Assembly: GCA_038093515.1 (NCBI GenBank)
Contig: JBBPSI010000050.1
Span: 62,001 to 126,000 of the forward strand
Reading direction: 5' to 3'
From: Butyriboletus loyo
Taxonomy: Eukaryota > Basidiomycota > Agaricomycetes > Boletales > Boletaceae
DNA: 64,000 nt
The notes beneath the pieces were generated by a model. The model saw only the letters and a program-made list of their open reading frames with translations, was not told where the DNA came from and did no database searches. Each line of letters begins with the position of its first letter. Positions within the stretch are counted from its first letter, which is position 1. The position numbers and the translations under genes are program-made. Positions 10,380-24,959 of this stretch are shown here, piece by piece.

Positions 10380-12490
10380 ATGTCGTCGTCAAATACTGGT
10401 GTGTGGCAGCTCTGAGGAGGGATTATAACAACACTGACCATCCAATAAGACCAAATAATAGTCCTTGACACCGGCCACGTTGAATGGGTATGGGCGATCG
10501 CATTCCACCCCGACGGACTGCATGTTTTGGGCGGGGGTGACAATGGGATTCACCGATGGCGACTTGCAGATGGTCAAGGGGTCGGGAAGCAGACGGGAAT
10601 GACGTTGCGCGCCATTTCGGTGTCGAGGAACTGGGTAGCCTGTGGGAGTCTTCATGGGGCAAGCGTGTGGGATGAAGAGATGAATGAAAAGGTCATTGAG
10701 GTGGAGGGTTCCAGTGCAGTGTTTGCCATCGACATCTCCCCTGATCCAACCAGGTTCGCGACTGGGACTACATACGGGAACAAGCAAGCAAATATCTGGA
10801 GCATCACCCCAGGGCGGAGACTCGTTGGCCCGGTCAAACACTACAACAATGTCATCGGAATCAAATTCTCTCCAGATGGCGAGCAGGTCGCCACTGCCTG
10901 CGGCTTGGACCGGGGCTTGATTTGCATTTTCGACAGTCACAACGGCGACGAGCTCATCACAATCAAGACAGCCTTATCCTCACGATTCTTGGCCACTCCT
11001 CTTGCATGGTCAAGAGATGGCCAACATATTTTCTCCACGTCCGCAGACAGCAAAGTCAGGTCTTTCGACGTCTTCACTGGGTCCCTGCGCGCTGAATCAT
11101 CAGCTCTTCATGATAATACTAATACCGTCCACTCTATCGCCCTAGCCGCCAACGGCAAATTCATCGCTACTTATGCATTGCGTTCAATCTTCTTTCTGGA
11201 CACATTGACACTGGCTCAAATTGGCCCTGTTATTGAGGACAGCAAACCAATAGTGTCCATTGCTGTGTCCCTGGATAATTCCTACATTGCGACTGGACGA
11301 ACTGATGGTAAAATTGTCATTCGTCATCTCCACAACATTCTCCCGGAGTCATATGGTCCTTTCCATGTAAGTATTTGTGCCTCCATAGTCCTGGCATGTC
11401 AGACAAGCCTTTGCATTCACAAAATACATCAGGTATCTACTCCCAAGGAAGGTCAACAAGACCAGCAAAGTGTCCATGATGACAACAAACTGCCCGGCTC
11501 AACTCTGGTATGAGTTTCTCATTTGGCCGTCAAATATGATGTACTGATTTGGTTGCGTATGTACAACAGGAAGATTCTGGGAAATCTGACCCAGTCGAAT
11601 CCGAGGGACACAACGAACACGACGGACGTGATCTCCTGGATGTATGAGTTCGTTCGTTTCAACCTCGAAGTGAGTGCTCATGATGGCATAGGTCGAAGTG
11701 CCGTCGAACACGTCAGTCCTTCAATTTGACTTTGACGAGGTTCGTGATCACTTCGTTCTTCTCTTGTTTCCGTATTAACTCCACCGCAGCCACCATCCCC
11801 AGCTTCCTCCCCTCCTCTCCGGCACGTCAGGGTCGTTCGATATTCAAAAGGTTGCTACGGAGGAAGAGTCACGATGATTCCGTTTCACATCAGCCTGACG
11901 GACGTTCCGGAAAGTCGTGCCAGCCTACCGATTGTCAATCTCCTTCCGGCTCAACACCGAGACTGGATGCTACTAGGGAGGGACCTTCACGCATGGCTGC
12001 AGCTCGACCTGATAAAGTAAGTGTTGTTCATTTCGACTGCGGTGTGTCTAACATATGATTTTAGCGATCAGTTGCAACAAACCCCACAAGGCCGAAAGTT
12101 GGTTGTTCCTCGGATGCGTTTTCAGGGACTTATCACACATCACAGCATAAATCGCGTCGCAAGGCCGCCGCCCCCAAGCGTCCGAAGCAAGATACTTCTC
12201 ATGGCGGACAAAGTGCGGCGGATCTAGGGACAACAGACCCTGTGTGTCCTTTTCTTGTGATGTGGACCTCGTCATGGCAACTCACGTCATACTAGGTGCA
12301 ACAACCAAACGATCCATCTCAACCCTCAGCCGACAGGGTCCATGTAATGGTGCGCGTGATTTCCTTTAGCTTACATCGTGACACTTATAGTGGATTAGCA
12401 TCAAGACGGATCACGCAATGCCACCATTTCGATCCGATTTTCGATCAATTTACCCAAATGGATGCTGTGTATTCGCTCAGGTGCACATGA
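10380..12490 (+). pseudogene. WD40 repeat protein, copy C, one frameshift in tail
   Basis: Inferred exons are 10380-10398, 10462-11366, 11433-11507, 11570-11641, 11692-11739, 11790-12016, 12065-12241 and 12296-12490. The first five are in frame and encode a complete seven-bladed propeller (blades opening VWAIAFHPDG, LRAISVS, VFAIDISPD, VIGIKFSPDG, ATPLAWSRDG, VHSIALAANG, IVSIAVSLDN). The exon 11790-12016 is 227 nt and has lost the segment carried by D-G between PPSP and GRSIF, so the frame breaks before GRSIFKRLLRRK. The final exon also lacks the TAG used by F and G and would run on to TGA at 12488. The propeller itself is intact, so a tail-altered protein remains possible. Confidence 0.72.
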
Positions 12491-13268
12491 TGAGACGCAT
12501 TGACATCTCCAAGGTGACCCAGCACAACACGCGTGTATACTACTCTGAATGACAAGGCATGGACACCGGACGTGCAGTGTTTCTGACTTCAGGGCACTTT
12601 GTAGTATCAGTATCAACACTGATAAGCCTGCTCGTGATCGAGCTCGCCAAGATGTTTACTGAATGGTCGTTGATGGAGCCTGTACATACGCGGAGGTTGG
12701 AGGAGAGTGTCTAGTCAATCAAAGCTGCTGCAAGCCTACAGAATGTCTACGAGGATCGAGGATGTGCGCCTAGTAGGATATCGTGCAAGCCAACTTTTGA
12801 CATGGACGCCAACGTCTTCATGCTCGATTTCTTGCACAGGATTAACATCGGGGCCAAGGTGGTACGTATGCCCTAGGAGATGACTACATGACATCCCTAT
12901 CCGGCAGGGGATGCTCTGTCTCGATACCACATCACACATGCAGACAAAGGGTCGTGTAGGCAACGGGCCACGTACCACCGGCATATGAGATAGCATGAGC
13001 GTGAACTCACAATCGAGTGTAAGACTATCGTTATCGCCATCTTCTATTTTCGAGCTGCTGTGCGCCTCTCGTCAAAAGTCGTTCCTGGGCAACATCCCGT
13101 CACACTATGCCTATGCCGTCGTAGTCGTCAGTAACAAAAGTTTTGGCGAGAAACGAAACACACAACCGGTCTCTGAAACTAGCTGTCAGTTTCGATACCC
13201 AAACGAATCACGGTCCACGACGGTTCATCAAAGCCAGTGGATGATAACACACTAAGACAGGCCCAAAG
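12491..13268. other. Intergenic
   Basis: 12560-12750 is the WD40 3' flank repeat, and 12790-12880 resembles 2095-2190. From 12990 to 13268 I see no gene. Confidence 0.4.
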
Positions 13269-14070
13269 TCACGCATTCGCGGGGATACACGTTAATCGAG
13301 ACTCGATGCGGTAGCACGCTTCGATCATAGTCTTACACACCGGGGCAGCCTGTCGAAGGGCGTTGCATTCTGCGCCAAACGTGTCGTCATAGACGGCATA
13401 AGGACCCTCGCAGACGTATTCGACGATCGAGGGCATTTGCGTCGTTGGATCTACGAAGTCCGTTTCCAATCATGATCGATGCTATGTAGATGGACGGGTA
13501 CGAGCCCCTGCCCCTCTCCCAGCCTTTGTCCCGGCGCACTTTGGGGGATCGCCTTGTTCCATTCGTTAATCTCTGTTGCGATATGTGGGATATACCTTCC
13601 CGCGTAGCTCGCTCCTGCGACATGGAGCGGCAAGTGGGCGTACTGTGGGAAGCGCCGCAGGAACAACTGGAAGAACGCGTAGACATCTTGAGAGGCAGCG
13701 GGCGAGGTGGAGACAGAGGACCTATCGGTGGCGTAGCTGTAACCCCACACCGATAGGTTGGTCTACAAACAGGAGACTCGCGCGTGTGTTCCAGCTGTAG
13801 GGATCGTGAACGGTGGTGCTGCCACCCTGAGTGATGAGGCAGGGTCCGAGCTCGAAGAGAAGACCGAGAGAAGAGCTGCAGCCTGGTCCACCGCTGAGCC
13901 ACAGGACGAAAGGATTCGAAGAACCTGGGGTAGATGGTTGGACGGAAGAGACCAGGAATGAACGTGTCGTGAGTACCAGAAGAACATATGTCTGCCGTCG
14001 GTGATGTTACGGCATTGCTGAACAGAAGGGTCACGGAGCGTAGGTTCCTTTAAGCCTTAGAGTCACCTGC
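13269..14070 (-). pseudogene. Serine carboxypeptidase (S10) remnant
   Basis: Read from 14070 down, the minus strand gives DPSVQQCRNITDGRHMFFW, an intron, FFES, then PFVLWLSGGPGCSSSLGLLF (substrate-binding GGPGCSS), FVDQPIGVG, SYATDRSSVSTSPAASQDVY, HVAGASYAGRYIPHIATEI (nucleophile Ser context, here SYAGRY where functional enzymes have SYGGxY), IASIMIGNGL and CEGPYAVYDD, ending LTCIPANA and TGA at 13269. At least three single-base shifts separate these blocks: after IGVG (an extra T), before YPSIYIAS, and after IGNGL. A few residues are lost after FFES. The C-terminal half with catalytic Asp and His is missing. In life, this family trims C-terminal residues in the vacuole or outside the cell. 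Confidence 0.85.
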
Positions 14071-15089
14071 AGATGGACCGTATTTATAGGATTCAGAGAG
14101 CCAGTAAACGTGGTACCCACGGAAGATGGGACTCCATTATCCCTCGACGTCCGAGTCCTTCAGTCACTCGCTGGCAAATTTGGGTTCGCTGCCACTAGCG
14201 GGCATTGAACATTTTTGCTTTGCGACGTCGATGCCCCTCCAACCTGCTTCCACCAACAAACTCCCCCAAGTCGTTCGTCGAACACGTTCCGCAGTGTGCA
14301 AATGTAGATTCGAGGTCCTCCATCTCCCCGTGGGCGATGAATGGCCTTGTATCCACGCTAGCGTAGCGTTCATTGCCAAGTTGGTTTGTTTTTCTTTTTT
14401 TTCTTTTTTTCTTTTTCCCCCCAGAATTTTCGGCGCTCGGAACTCGCTGAAGACCTCTTTTTATACTTTTGCATGATCAGTATAGGTTCGGTCCGAGACA
14501 CGTCGTGATCTACGAGACGGACGCCGTTTGCGCTCTCTCTCATCGGTACTATGTATGTAGTGGGAAAGGGGAGCCATGTGGTTCGAGGCCCCCGGTGTAA
14601 CTTGGGGAGGTCGTGTATCTCCTCTCTCCATGCTTTCCTCTGGGTTATCTGCGACTCGTGTCAGGACTAGAGAAGGGTCGATTGAAGTGCCATGCTATCG
14701 AGTGGGGCGTCTGGAGATGGCCGTGCGTGGATGATGAGTATCCAGCGGAACACCTCGTAAGTCGAGCTTATCTCTCTCATCGTTCCCCTGTTCGTGTGTA
14801 CTAACGCGATCTGCGCGTCGTGTCAATTCGTCCATGAACATAGCGGGTCGTAGAACGGTATCATCGTCAGTTGGGGGGGGGTATGGAACGTACAGATATT
14901 CAAGTTGGTCGACAAATTTAATAATTGGAGCCATGCATCCCTCGATGCCCGCCACTGTATGATTCCGTCAGCTCTTTCCCTTTGCTTATTATGATAGGTT
15001 CTTTGATAATACAATTAGTGAGATCCAGCTCTTGATGGAAAAAAAAAGTGCAACATGCATGATCCACCAACCCGCCGTATCACTGCTGC
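14071..15089. other. Intergenic
   Basis: No gene is recognised. A pyrimidine-rich tract with T runs lies at about 14385-14425, and a G run at about 14872-14880. Open frames here (14126-14476, 14695-14955) show no family words. Confidence 0.4.
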
Positions 15090-16253
15090 TCACTCCATGT
15101 CCACCCCCCGAAGCAACATAGAGATCCCGAACCTCAGCTCTGCCTCCAAGCAACTCTCTCCCACCCACACACGGCTCACTAATTCGAATTCACGACAATC
15201 CATCTTATCGAACAGCCGGGGGGAGAGAGGGACGAACGTGTCTCTATACCAGCCCCATGTACCGTCAGCGTCCAGAATCGTGCGCCAAAATCGGTCAATG
15301 TGTATGCCGGCTGCGAGGTTCACGTTGGGTAGTCCACTAGAGCTTGTGACCCAACCGGGCGAGGCACCTGTGTAGGCCGTTTGGAGGACAGGCGGTCTGG
15401 CATACCGTGATCTGACGGGGTTCGTCTTGCAGTCCATTTCGATGCGGGGGGTATCCGGGAGGGAAACACCGTCGTACGGATGAGTAGTACATCGGAGGTA
15501 GAGTCTGCACCTGAACAAGTGATACGCGCTGTGATGGAATGGCATAACACCTTTCGTCAGTCCGCCAGCTTGGTAGTAATAGCTAAAGAATGAAAACACC
15601 GACGCTTGTAGTCCATCCCAGATGGTCACGTCTGACTCGGACGGCCGGATATCGAGTTGGACGTCTTTGACGCTAGCCTTGGGAGTTAGTGGAGACTGGA
15701 ACGCGACGCCTAGTCCGAGATTGAGACTTCCAGTGAGAAAACCACAGTCTTCCCAAAGTTGTGCATCTTTAATCAGTGGCTTATCGACCAGGGGATCGGA
15801 CTCGCAGCCCACGGGTGTGAACAGCAAATCCCGTTCGGAGGGAACGCCGCTATGGAGGCTATCAGCGATGGCCAGAACGCTCTCCTCTTCAGAACTATGC
15901 GACGTGTCTCGCAGTGGAGCAGTGGCTTTTCGTCTATGCTTCGTCGCCTTGCTTGCTGGCGGGGCTCTTGAATCAGATGCCAAGCTTTTGGGAACATCGT
16001 GCGCCGACCCGTGCTTCTTTTTCTTCCTTTCGGACTTGATTTTTAAGTTGTCAGCTATCTCATTGATGCATCGACGAACGCCTTTGTGGCTCGAAGGGCG
16101 GATGGTGTCGATGGATGCGTACGATATAGTCCTGCGCAGTGTGCGAGAGCTATCTGGAAGTGGTGTTTTCGGACGTGGAGTGTCGTGTGGTAGATCGTCA
16201 TGCTTGGATGTGGCATGAAGGGCGTCGCGCGGTACGTCGAATGCATCGTACAT
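15090..16253 (-). CDS. Hypothetical protein, 387 aa, intronless
   Basis: A single open frame runs from ATG at 16253 to TGA at 15090. An upstream TTG extension to 16319 was not used because it lacks an ATG. The first 150 residues are Ser/Thr/Pro-rich and basic, with a lysine cluster (KIKSERKKKKHG), and look disordered. From about residue 195 a folded-looking region begins (LWEDCGFLTGSLNLGLGVAF), with aromatic stretches (VFSFFSYYYQAGG, FWRTILDADGTWGWYRDTF) and an ordered end (REFELVSRVWVGESCLEAELRFG). I do not recognise the family. Length, balanced composition and the lack of stops over 1.1 kb support it being real. It is transcribed away from the aminopeptidase at 16942. Confidence 0.65.
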   Translation of the reverse strand: MYDAFDVPRDALHATSKHDDLPHDTPRPKTPLPDSSRTLRRTISYASIDTIRPSSHKGVRRCINEIADNLKIKSERKKKKHGSAHDVPKSLASDSRAPPASKATKHRRKATAPLRDTSHSSEEESVLAIADSLHSGVPSERDLLFTPVGCESDPLVDKPLIKDAQLWEDCGFLTGSLNLGLGVAFQSPLTPKASVKDVQLDIRPSESDVTIWDGLQASVFSFFSYYYQAGGLTKGVMPFHHSAYHLFRCRLYLRCTTHPYDGVSLPDTPRIEMDCKTNPVRSRYARPPVLQTAYTGASPGWVTSSSGLPNVNLAAGIHIDRFWRTILDADGTWGWYRDTFVPLSPRLFDKMDCREFELVSRVWVGESCLEAELRFGISMLLRGVDME

Positions 16254-16941
16254 GTTGTAAATGATGCGTGCCAACCTGCGTGTAAAAGACGTGCGAGGGC
16301 GATGGAAGTGATACGTCAATGCGGAGAGTTGAGGAGTCTCCCGGTTTTATGGATATTTTGTCCCATTGTGAACCACAGTGGCGGTGCTGGCACGCTTTGA
16401 TGTGGAGAGTGGCTACAAGTTGGGGTCGTTGGATAATGATGTGCACGTCGGACTGCCGCTGATCTTACAGGATGATGACTACCATCAATGGGATGCATGG
16501 AGGAGAATAGGCACCGTACCTCTGATGGCTGGCAGCGTTTATGTATTCCATGATAGCGAACGCGTCGAGGGCAACGTGCTATATGCGGTGAATGACCTGA
16601 AGAGGAAAGTTATAGGTTTTATCCTCCACGTTGTGTAGCACTACGGTGGCCACCTTACTGCGGTGCTTGATACCGAAAGCATTTCTGGTCGAACCCACCG
16701 TTATCAGATGCATGCAGCTGACCATCTGACTCACCTGTGAGTAATCTTGGAACGGATGGCTCGAAATACATCGACGAGCACATGAAGACCCTGGCTCGTG
16801 TTTGTGCATGTTTCGGTCCATTTTGCCGAATTGCAGGAACGTTTTTTTTTTACTGTGGGACATCCGGAACCCGACATGGTACATATCCTGCATTTGGCTT
16901 CCCGAGCGGGGCAGCGATACACATCAGCACTCGTTCGATCA
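16254..16941. other. Intergenic, divergent promoter region
   Basis: This tract lies between the divergently transcribed 15090-16253 and 16942-19302 genes. It has open frames on both strands but no recognised coding. In-frame ATG and GTG codons upstream of 16942 (from 16798) extend the aminopeptidase frame but are not needed for the enzyme. Confidence 0.4.
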
Positions 16942-19302
<2,361 letters not shown>

Positions 19303-20809
19303 ACGTAATCGGACAGACAGCAATGAGATGACGATCTATGGGTGTCGATTCAATTTACTGGCATGTAGTGTGATATCGGACAGTTGGCTTGTCGGTTGGT
19401 GACCATGATACGACCGCATGGATGATGAGTGATGCTGGCCAGGGGTGTAGTAGCTCCGGAGTAGTGGGTCAACCAGCGGGGGAAATGCTTCCTCCCGGTT
19501 TCGATCTGATATTGCGTGGTCCAGGTCTAGACTACGCTGCGGGGGATATCGAACATAGGTTCGGATCCTGTTGTAGAGTGCTGCGCGGCTTCTTTGCCAC
19601 GGGGCATGATCCTGTGGACGGAGCTGCTTGTGTGATCTCATCGATCATCGATCATCCCGACTGCACGAACATCGGGGGCATGCGCGCGAGGTGGGTGGCG
19701 ACGGAAGGGTCTGAATCACTTCAATAAAAGTTGAAGTCTGTGAGTCCGTGACGGTGTGATCGACATTTGACACTTCCTGCTTGTACCTCTCGGACTCTGG
19801 GCGGACATGGATGATCGATGATCGATGGCGAGTCGGTCTGAATCGGTCATTGAAATATGTGATACATTGAGGCTTATTTTATCTTTTACCGTAAACAGGG
19901 CGAACGATGAAATGGTATACGTAATCGCAAAACTGAAAAGTGGCCCACGTTAACTGACAGCGACGATAGGCGTGTCGTCGAGCGGAGCTGTCTCATTTAC
20001 CGTACATAGTGGGCACTCAATTTCAGGGCCCAGGAGCGATAGAAGAGCGGAAACCCCGAAAAACATATACCGAGCCAGTCGCAGCTGTGGAACGACCGAT
20101 TCGTAGATATCGATATCGGCATCACCAACCCCCCCCAGTGGCAAGCAGCGTGGAATGGGAGTTTCACCAGGATCAAAAGAGGTTATTTTTTTTTCTGATT
20201 CGCACACTTCCAGAAGCTTTGCTTTTCGATGGGCGGGTGGAATACCCTGACGACTCTTTTACAGCCTCCGAACGTGGACCAACCGTAAGAGCATACGTCG
20301 CACATGGTGTAACCACCCGCCAACAAGTGGGAGCAACGGTCGACGCATGCGACCTGCCCTAAACCAGCACTATGCGACAGTAAAACGTGCAGGAACTGTT
20401 CCAGACTCGCACTATCGTCCCCCTGGGTCGTTCGTCGTACTCTATTCTGCAGGAGTCTACCGCAAGTCCCAGAGCGACGTGGGGGCTCAGCTGGAGCTCG
20501 CCCCATGGTGCTTCGTGCTTCGAGCTCTCGCGTGCGGATGCCGTCAAGGCGCTGTACCAGATGTGGCCGCCAGACATCGTGCTCGTTTCCGGTCGCGGTT
20601 CACGTGCGTTTCCTGTTCCCTTGACCTTGACGTCGACGTGACGTGAAACTGGAACCTGTGCGCTGGGGTGGGCGATGAACAGATTCTCCGCGTCGTCAAG
20701 ATCGAAAAGAGGGACGACGGACATCAGGCAACTCCTCGTCCCAGGCTTCCTCTCCCACACCGCGTTGGGAAGGCAAAATCGACCACTGTTCAAATAAAAC
20801 TCTGTCACC
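19303..20809. other. Unresolved region downstream of HET and aminopeptidase
   Basis: Open frames overlap on both strands. On the minus strand, 20359-20808 starts just past the HET stop in another frame (SGRFCLPNAVWERKPG). On the plus strand, 20009-20362 (EWEFHQDQKRLFF) and 20387-20641 (ADAVKALYQMWPPDIVLVSG) also look coding-like. No domain is recognised and no splice model joins them convincingly. One small gene may be present here. Confidence 0.3.
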
Positions 20810-22487
20810 TCAAATGAACAGGAAACGAGTATGTTCGAGAAGAGCAGTCTTGAGCGCCGCCCGATGCTCGACTCTGCACTCTATCAGCGGCAAGACACCT
20901 TTCGTGTCGACCCTCCTGCAAGCCAGCTCCACGCCAAACCCTACCCGCCCCCGAGCGATCCGCATGAAGATGCAAAAGTGACGCTTCTCCGGTAAAATAC
21001 AACCCATGTCAGGACCCCCGTTGTAGGAGGACCCATCGAATCGGAAATCTACCACACCGACCGCATAGAAATGTTCCAGGTCGAGTTCGGCTTGGGGATC
21101 ACGTATAAACTGACCGACTATCCTCATGTTTCTTGCCAGGCTGGGGTCCTTTGGCTGAAGTACGTAGTGATGGACTGAAGGGATAACTTGCACTTGTATG
21201 ACGAGTAGCTTGAGCTGGATACCACGCTTTTGGATGGCGTAATCGTGTTCACCGTATGGCTTGGCAACGACTGTTTGGTAGGACGCTGGTGAGGAAGGTA
21301 AGGCTAGGGAGAATCGGGAACATGGCCCAGCCCAAGCAAAGAAGCTGGGGTCACCAGAGCGCTGTGCGATGGCTTCGAGTAGTCTCTGGAACGCCCTTTC
21401 TCCCTCACCATATGCAATCGGCATCATAATGTCGAAGATCCCCAGAAGGGAGTAAGCGATATCTTCGATACGAGTGGTATTCCGTTTTGATGCCCACCGC
21501 ATCTTCGTCGCCACCATGAGATGTGGTGACCTCAAATTAAAGTCTTGAATGTTGGTGGGGTAAATGTGAGTGACTTTACTGATGGCGTGAAGCATGAAGT
21601 CGCTGAGCTTGTCATTAGGAAAAGGAAAGTCGTCGTTTCCCTGCACATCCTTCGCCCTCGGACAGACCGGACGCCAGTCCTTGCCGTACATTCGGAGTCT
21701 TTCTGGCGCTAGAAGTTCCTGTAGCGTCCACCCCCTCGTAAACCAGGGTTCCTGAGGGAAGTCCTTGACAGAGGAAGACTTGGCCAGATACACGATGCAC
21801 ACGAATGCATCCCTATACCACCGATACATCGACCGGATCGCCTCCTCCAATTCAGAGCTGCTCTCCTTGTTGATACAGCACGTGTCTGACCAAACGTACT
21901 CGCAGCCATACTGCTTTGCCTCTTCGCAGAAACGCTGGAGTTTCTGGTATCCCAAGCACTTTGGAGTAGGCCGTCGGCCATGAACCTTGCTCGACATATC
22001 CCTGAACTCTGGCTCTTCTTCGCCCCAACGATGCGAGAATATCGCGTATTTGAGGAGTCGCTTGATGTTGTCCTATTTTACGATCACCATCCATATCAGG
22101 ATCCCGAGAGCACGAACGTGAAACACGCCACATAGCAACCTTGTAATTTTTCGTCAACTGTGCTTCGCCAGCGTGCTCCATCGTGCGCCTCGCCTTCCTC
22201 AAGTCGATGTTGAGGGTGTCTAGGGCCAGAGGCCTGAAGATCTTCCAGAGCTCTCCTCGGTTGTAGAGTCTCATATCGCTGATGCGGACGAGGTATTGCG
22301 GTAGATCGTTGAAGATACAGTCGTCGTAACATGCGAGGTGCAGTTTGTGCAGCGACGATTTCGACAAGAGGTCATCGATGTCCTCTGATGCAGCGATTTC
22401 GGAGCCGAAAGGCGATTCTTCTGATAGGAAATGGGAGGGGTGCGATGGTGGTCGTGGAGGGGTATCGTCGAGCAGCCTATGATTCAT
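20810..22487 (-). CDS. HET (heterokaryon incompatibility) domain protein
   Basis: Two exons, 22140-22487 and 20810-22072, are joined across a 67-bp intron and give 536 aa. The ATG at 22487 opens a 116-residue leader with no recognised domain. The HET domain starts at the exon junction with KYAIFSHRWGEEE, followed by QYGCEYVWSDTCCINK, AIRSMYRWYRDAFVCIVYL and PWFTRGWTLQELLAPERL, then the linked AYSLLGIFDIMMPIAYGEG and AFQRLLEAI boxes. This order is typical of basidiomycete HET proteins. In other fungi HET domains trigger cell death after fusion of unlike mycelia, but most family members are uncharacterised, and nothing here shows which role applies. There is no NACHT, WD40 or ankyrin part. A broken HET fragment lies at 25882-26007. 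Confidence 0.9.
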
Positions 22488-22745
22488 GAGTACGGGGTGC
22501 GTACTACGAGTGGGGTGAGCTGTGAGAAACTCGTCTCGTCATAGGGTACCTGGGCTGCTTTCCCACTGGCCAGGGTTTGTAGAGCGAAGTTGCAAGTCAG
22601 TGGTGGGCACGAGTCGAGGGCAGATCATTATCATCTCGTTGCAACTTACATCGCGAGCTTTCAAGTCTTCATCCGGAGAGTACAGACAACGTATGTATAT
22701 AAACTTGCGGAGAAACTGAACACTCGAATCGAATCTGCAACTAAG

Positions 22746-24784
22746 CTACTCGCTGCCGCTGCCGATCGACCGCACGGCCAAAAGATCCGCCCATCCCGCG
22801 CCCAACCCTTCCCAAACGTCCCACTTCCGACCACCAAGCCACCTTGCGATGCGTTGTCGATCGCGCCGCTCTTGTGCTTCTGCATCAACCTCGAGGTCTT
22901 CGAGTACCCCCTCCCCAGCATCCCCGCCCTCCCCATCCCTCCTGCCAAACGCCAACACAGCCCACCCAATCACGATCATTCCCGGCGGTCGCTGCTCCCC
23001 CACATTCGCTAGCGCATTCTCCACATCCTCGAGGGTCGACACGAGTACCCTCTGATCTGGCATCGAGCCGCGCTCAATGATCGCGATCGGAGTATACGCC
23101 GGGTAGGCAGGGCCATCCCGTCGTCCCCCGTGCTCAGTCGCCACTAGTGCGCGTACGACCTCGCTGAGCCGCGCGACTCCCATGAGCACGAGTACGGTAC
23201 GCGCGCGGTCGTATCCAGGGAGAGAGACTGCCTTGCCTTGGCGACCAACTCCAGTGCAGACGACAAAGGACTCGGCAACGCCACGGTGCGTTACTGGGAT
23301 TCCGGCACATGTGGGTGCAGCGAGCGCAGAGGAGAGCCCTGGAAGGATGAGTGGGGCGAAGCCGTGTGCACGGAAGTAGGCGAGCTCCTCGCCAGCGCGG
23401 GCATATACAATGGGATCGCCTTGTTTCAGCTGGATTGTACGCATGTAGTATGTCGAATGGAGAGAGGGTTGCGATTGAGAAACATGTATGTTAGCACACC
23501 AGACCAAAGGATTATCGCAGTGTGAACAACACGCACCCTGACAACAGTCAGGCCGCGCTTAGCAGCCTCTACGGCTGCTTCCATCATTTCCATCTGTGCA
23601 CCGTCCGCGTTCCCGGGGAACTTCCGCGCAATACGCACCTCGACGTGCGGCGGGATGAGCTCGAGGACAGGCGCTGGAACAAGTTTATCAGAAAGCACGA
23701 TGTCGGCATGTTTCGTCAGTGCCTTGTGCGTCGCGAGTGTGAGAAGAGAGGGGTGTCCTGGCCCAGATCCAGCGAGGAGAATGCGACCTTTGGTTTGTTT
23801 GGGAACGGGACGGTCAAGGTCGAACCCGTGCTGTGACTTCTTGTCCGTCGAGAGGCTGGAGATGGTTCCTTCGTGTGCGACCTCTCCGTCCAGAACTACT
23901 TTCATCTCGCGTTCCGTCATCGCCGCAAGCCGCGAGATGGGCCAGTACTCGCTAACCTGCACGACCCATCTCATCTGTCGTCTGGCAGCCTCGACACTGC
24001 TTTCCTCCGATGTGGCGACACCTAGTGCTCTAATGGGGACCGGACGGTTTGGAGTCGTTACGGTGCCATCCTCGCCTTCTTCACCACCTGCTGGGGCTTC
24101 ATTCTCCTTGGCTAATTTCTTTGACATCTTTCTAAGCTGTCCGACTTTGGTCACCGCGGCTCCGACGTCCTTGGATAACCCAGCAACAATTTCCCTGCGT
24201 ACTCGCCCCGCGAGCCTACATCCTTCTCCATTCGTGGTTACGCCGATTTGTAGGGGGCTCTTGGACGACGAAGTGGGGTCTACGAAGCGATGCGTTGCTG
24301 TAAAAGAGAAGTCGCAGAGTTCTGACATGTCAGCAACGTTGATGGGAATACGGTGAGCGCGGCATAACCTCGCGAGATGGGTTGCTCGGAGGCGTGCGAC
24401 GGAGACGAAAGGCGAGGTTGAGGTAGTGTCGGTGACACATACCAGAGATACGGGGGTATTCGCAAGATAGTGATCCAAGGCTGCCATATTCCGGCTTATT
24501 TGTAAGGTGTCGATATCTGGAGAACTTGCGGAGGACGTAGGAGCGGGGAGATGGTCCCAGTCGATCACCTCTAGCTGGCCGTGCTCTGCCCTCCACCGGA
24601 GCTCCTCGCAGACTGCCCCAAGACCGCCGTTCATGAGGACTTTGACGACAGCGTCTGCTTCGAGGGAGGCATAAGCTCTGCTTGCTGCTAGCGCGTCACC
24701 ACCAACGATGAGAACGGACTTGGTTTGCATCCTGAACGAGAGGAGGAGAGATGCCGCGCCTGTAGGTGGTGGAAATGGATCCAT
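22746..24784 (-). CDS. MET1: Siroheme synthase / uroporphyrinogen-III C-methyltransferase
   Basis: Exons 23537-24784 and 22746-23429 are separated by a 107-bp GT-AG intron and encode 643 aa. Residues about 15-230 form a Met8/CysG-like NAD-binding domain (SVLIVGGDALAASRAYASLEA, then VCVTD and IPINVADMSELCDF), followed by a linker with GRVRREIVAGL. From about residue 333 comes the SAM-dependent methyltransferase (ILLAGSGPGHPSLLTLAT, VLSDKLVP, LKQGDPIVYARAGEE, GLSSALAAPTCAGIPVTHRG). The methyltransferase makes precorrin-2 from uroporphyrinogen III on the way to siroheme, the cofactor of sulfite and nitrite reductase. The start at 24784 (MDPFPPPTGAASLLLSF) fits fungal homologs better than the in-frame ATG at 24961, which would overlap the SRP14 start region. 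Whether the N-terminal domain is catalytic cannot be told from sequence. Confidence 0.88.
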
Positions 24785-24959
24785 CTCGATCGTTATCGCT
24801 GTCGACGCGGCTTGTGAAAGAAACCCATTTTTCCCACTTTCTAAGTACCCCCACGAAAGTTCTAAGCAAAGCGTGATTATGAGCAATGAATGTATTACGT
24901 CAGCGGGACGAGGGCCATGAGAATGAATATCAGCACTCGCTTGGAGCTGCACCGAGTCC
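24785..24959. promoter_or_regulatory. Bidirectional promoter, MET1 / SRP14
   Basis: Only 175 bp separate the start codons of the divergent genes, so both promoters must share this segment. No clear TATA box is seen. Confidence 0.6.

Noticed and set aside
10462..11366. WD40 copies as parts of HET-E-type NACHT-WD40 proteins
   Set aside because: No NACHT, HET or other effector domain precedes any propeller. Each has its own promoter block and start, and blades are not near-identical to each other.
13490..13961. Plus-strand open frames over 13490-13961
   Set aside because: They are antisense to the clearly recognisable S10 carboxypeptidase remnant.
14385..14425. T-rich tract as a terminator or retroelement tail
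   Set aside because: No upstream gene on that strand, no target-site duplication, and simple-sequence character is a sufficient explanation.
23238..24356. Long plus-strand frames at 23238-24356
   Set aside because: Antisense shadow of the siroheme synthase gene; no domain words.
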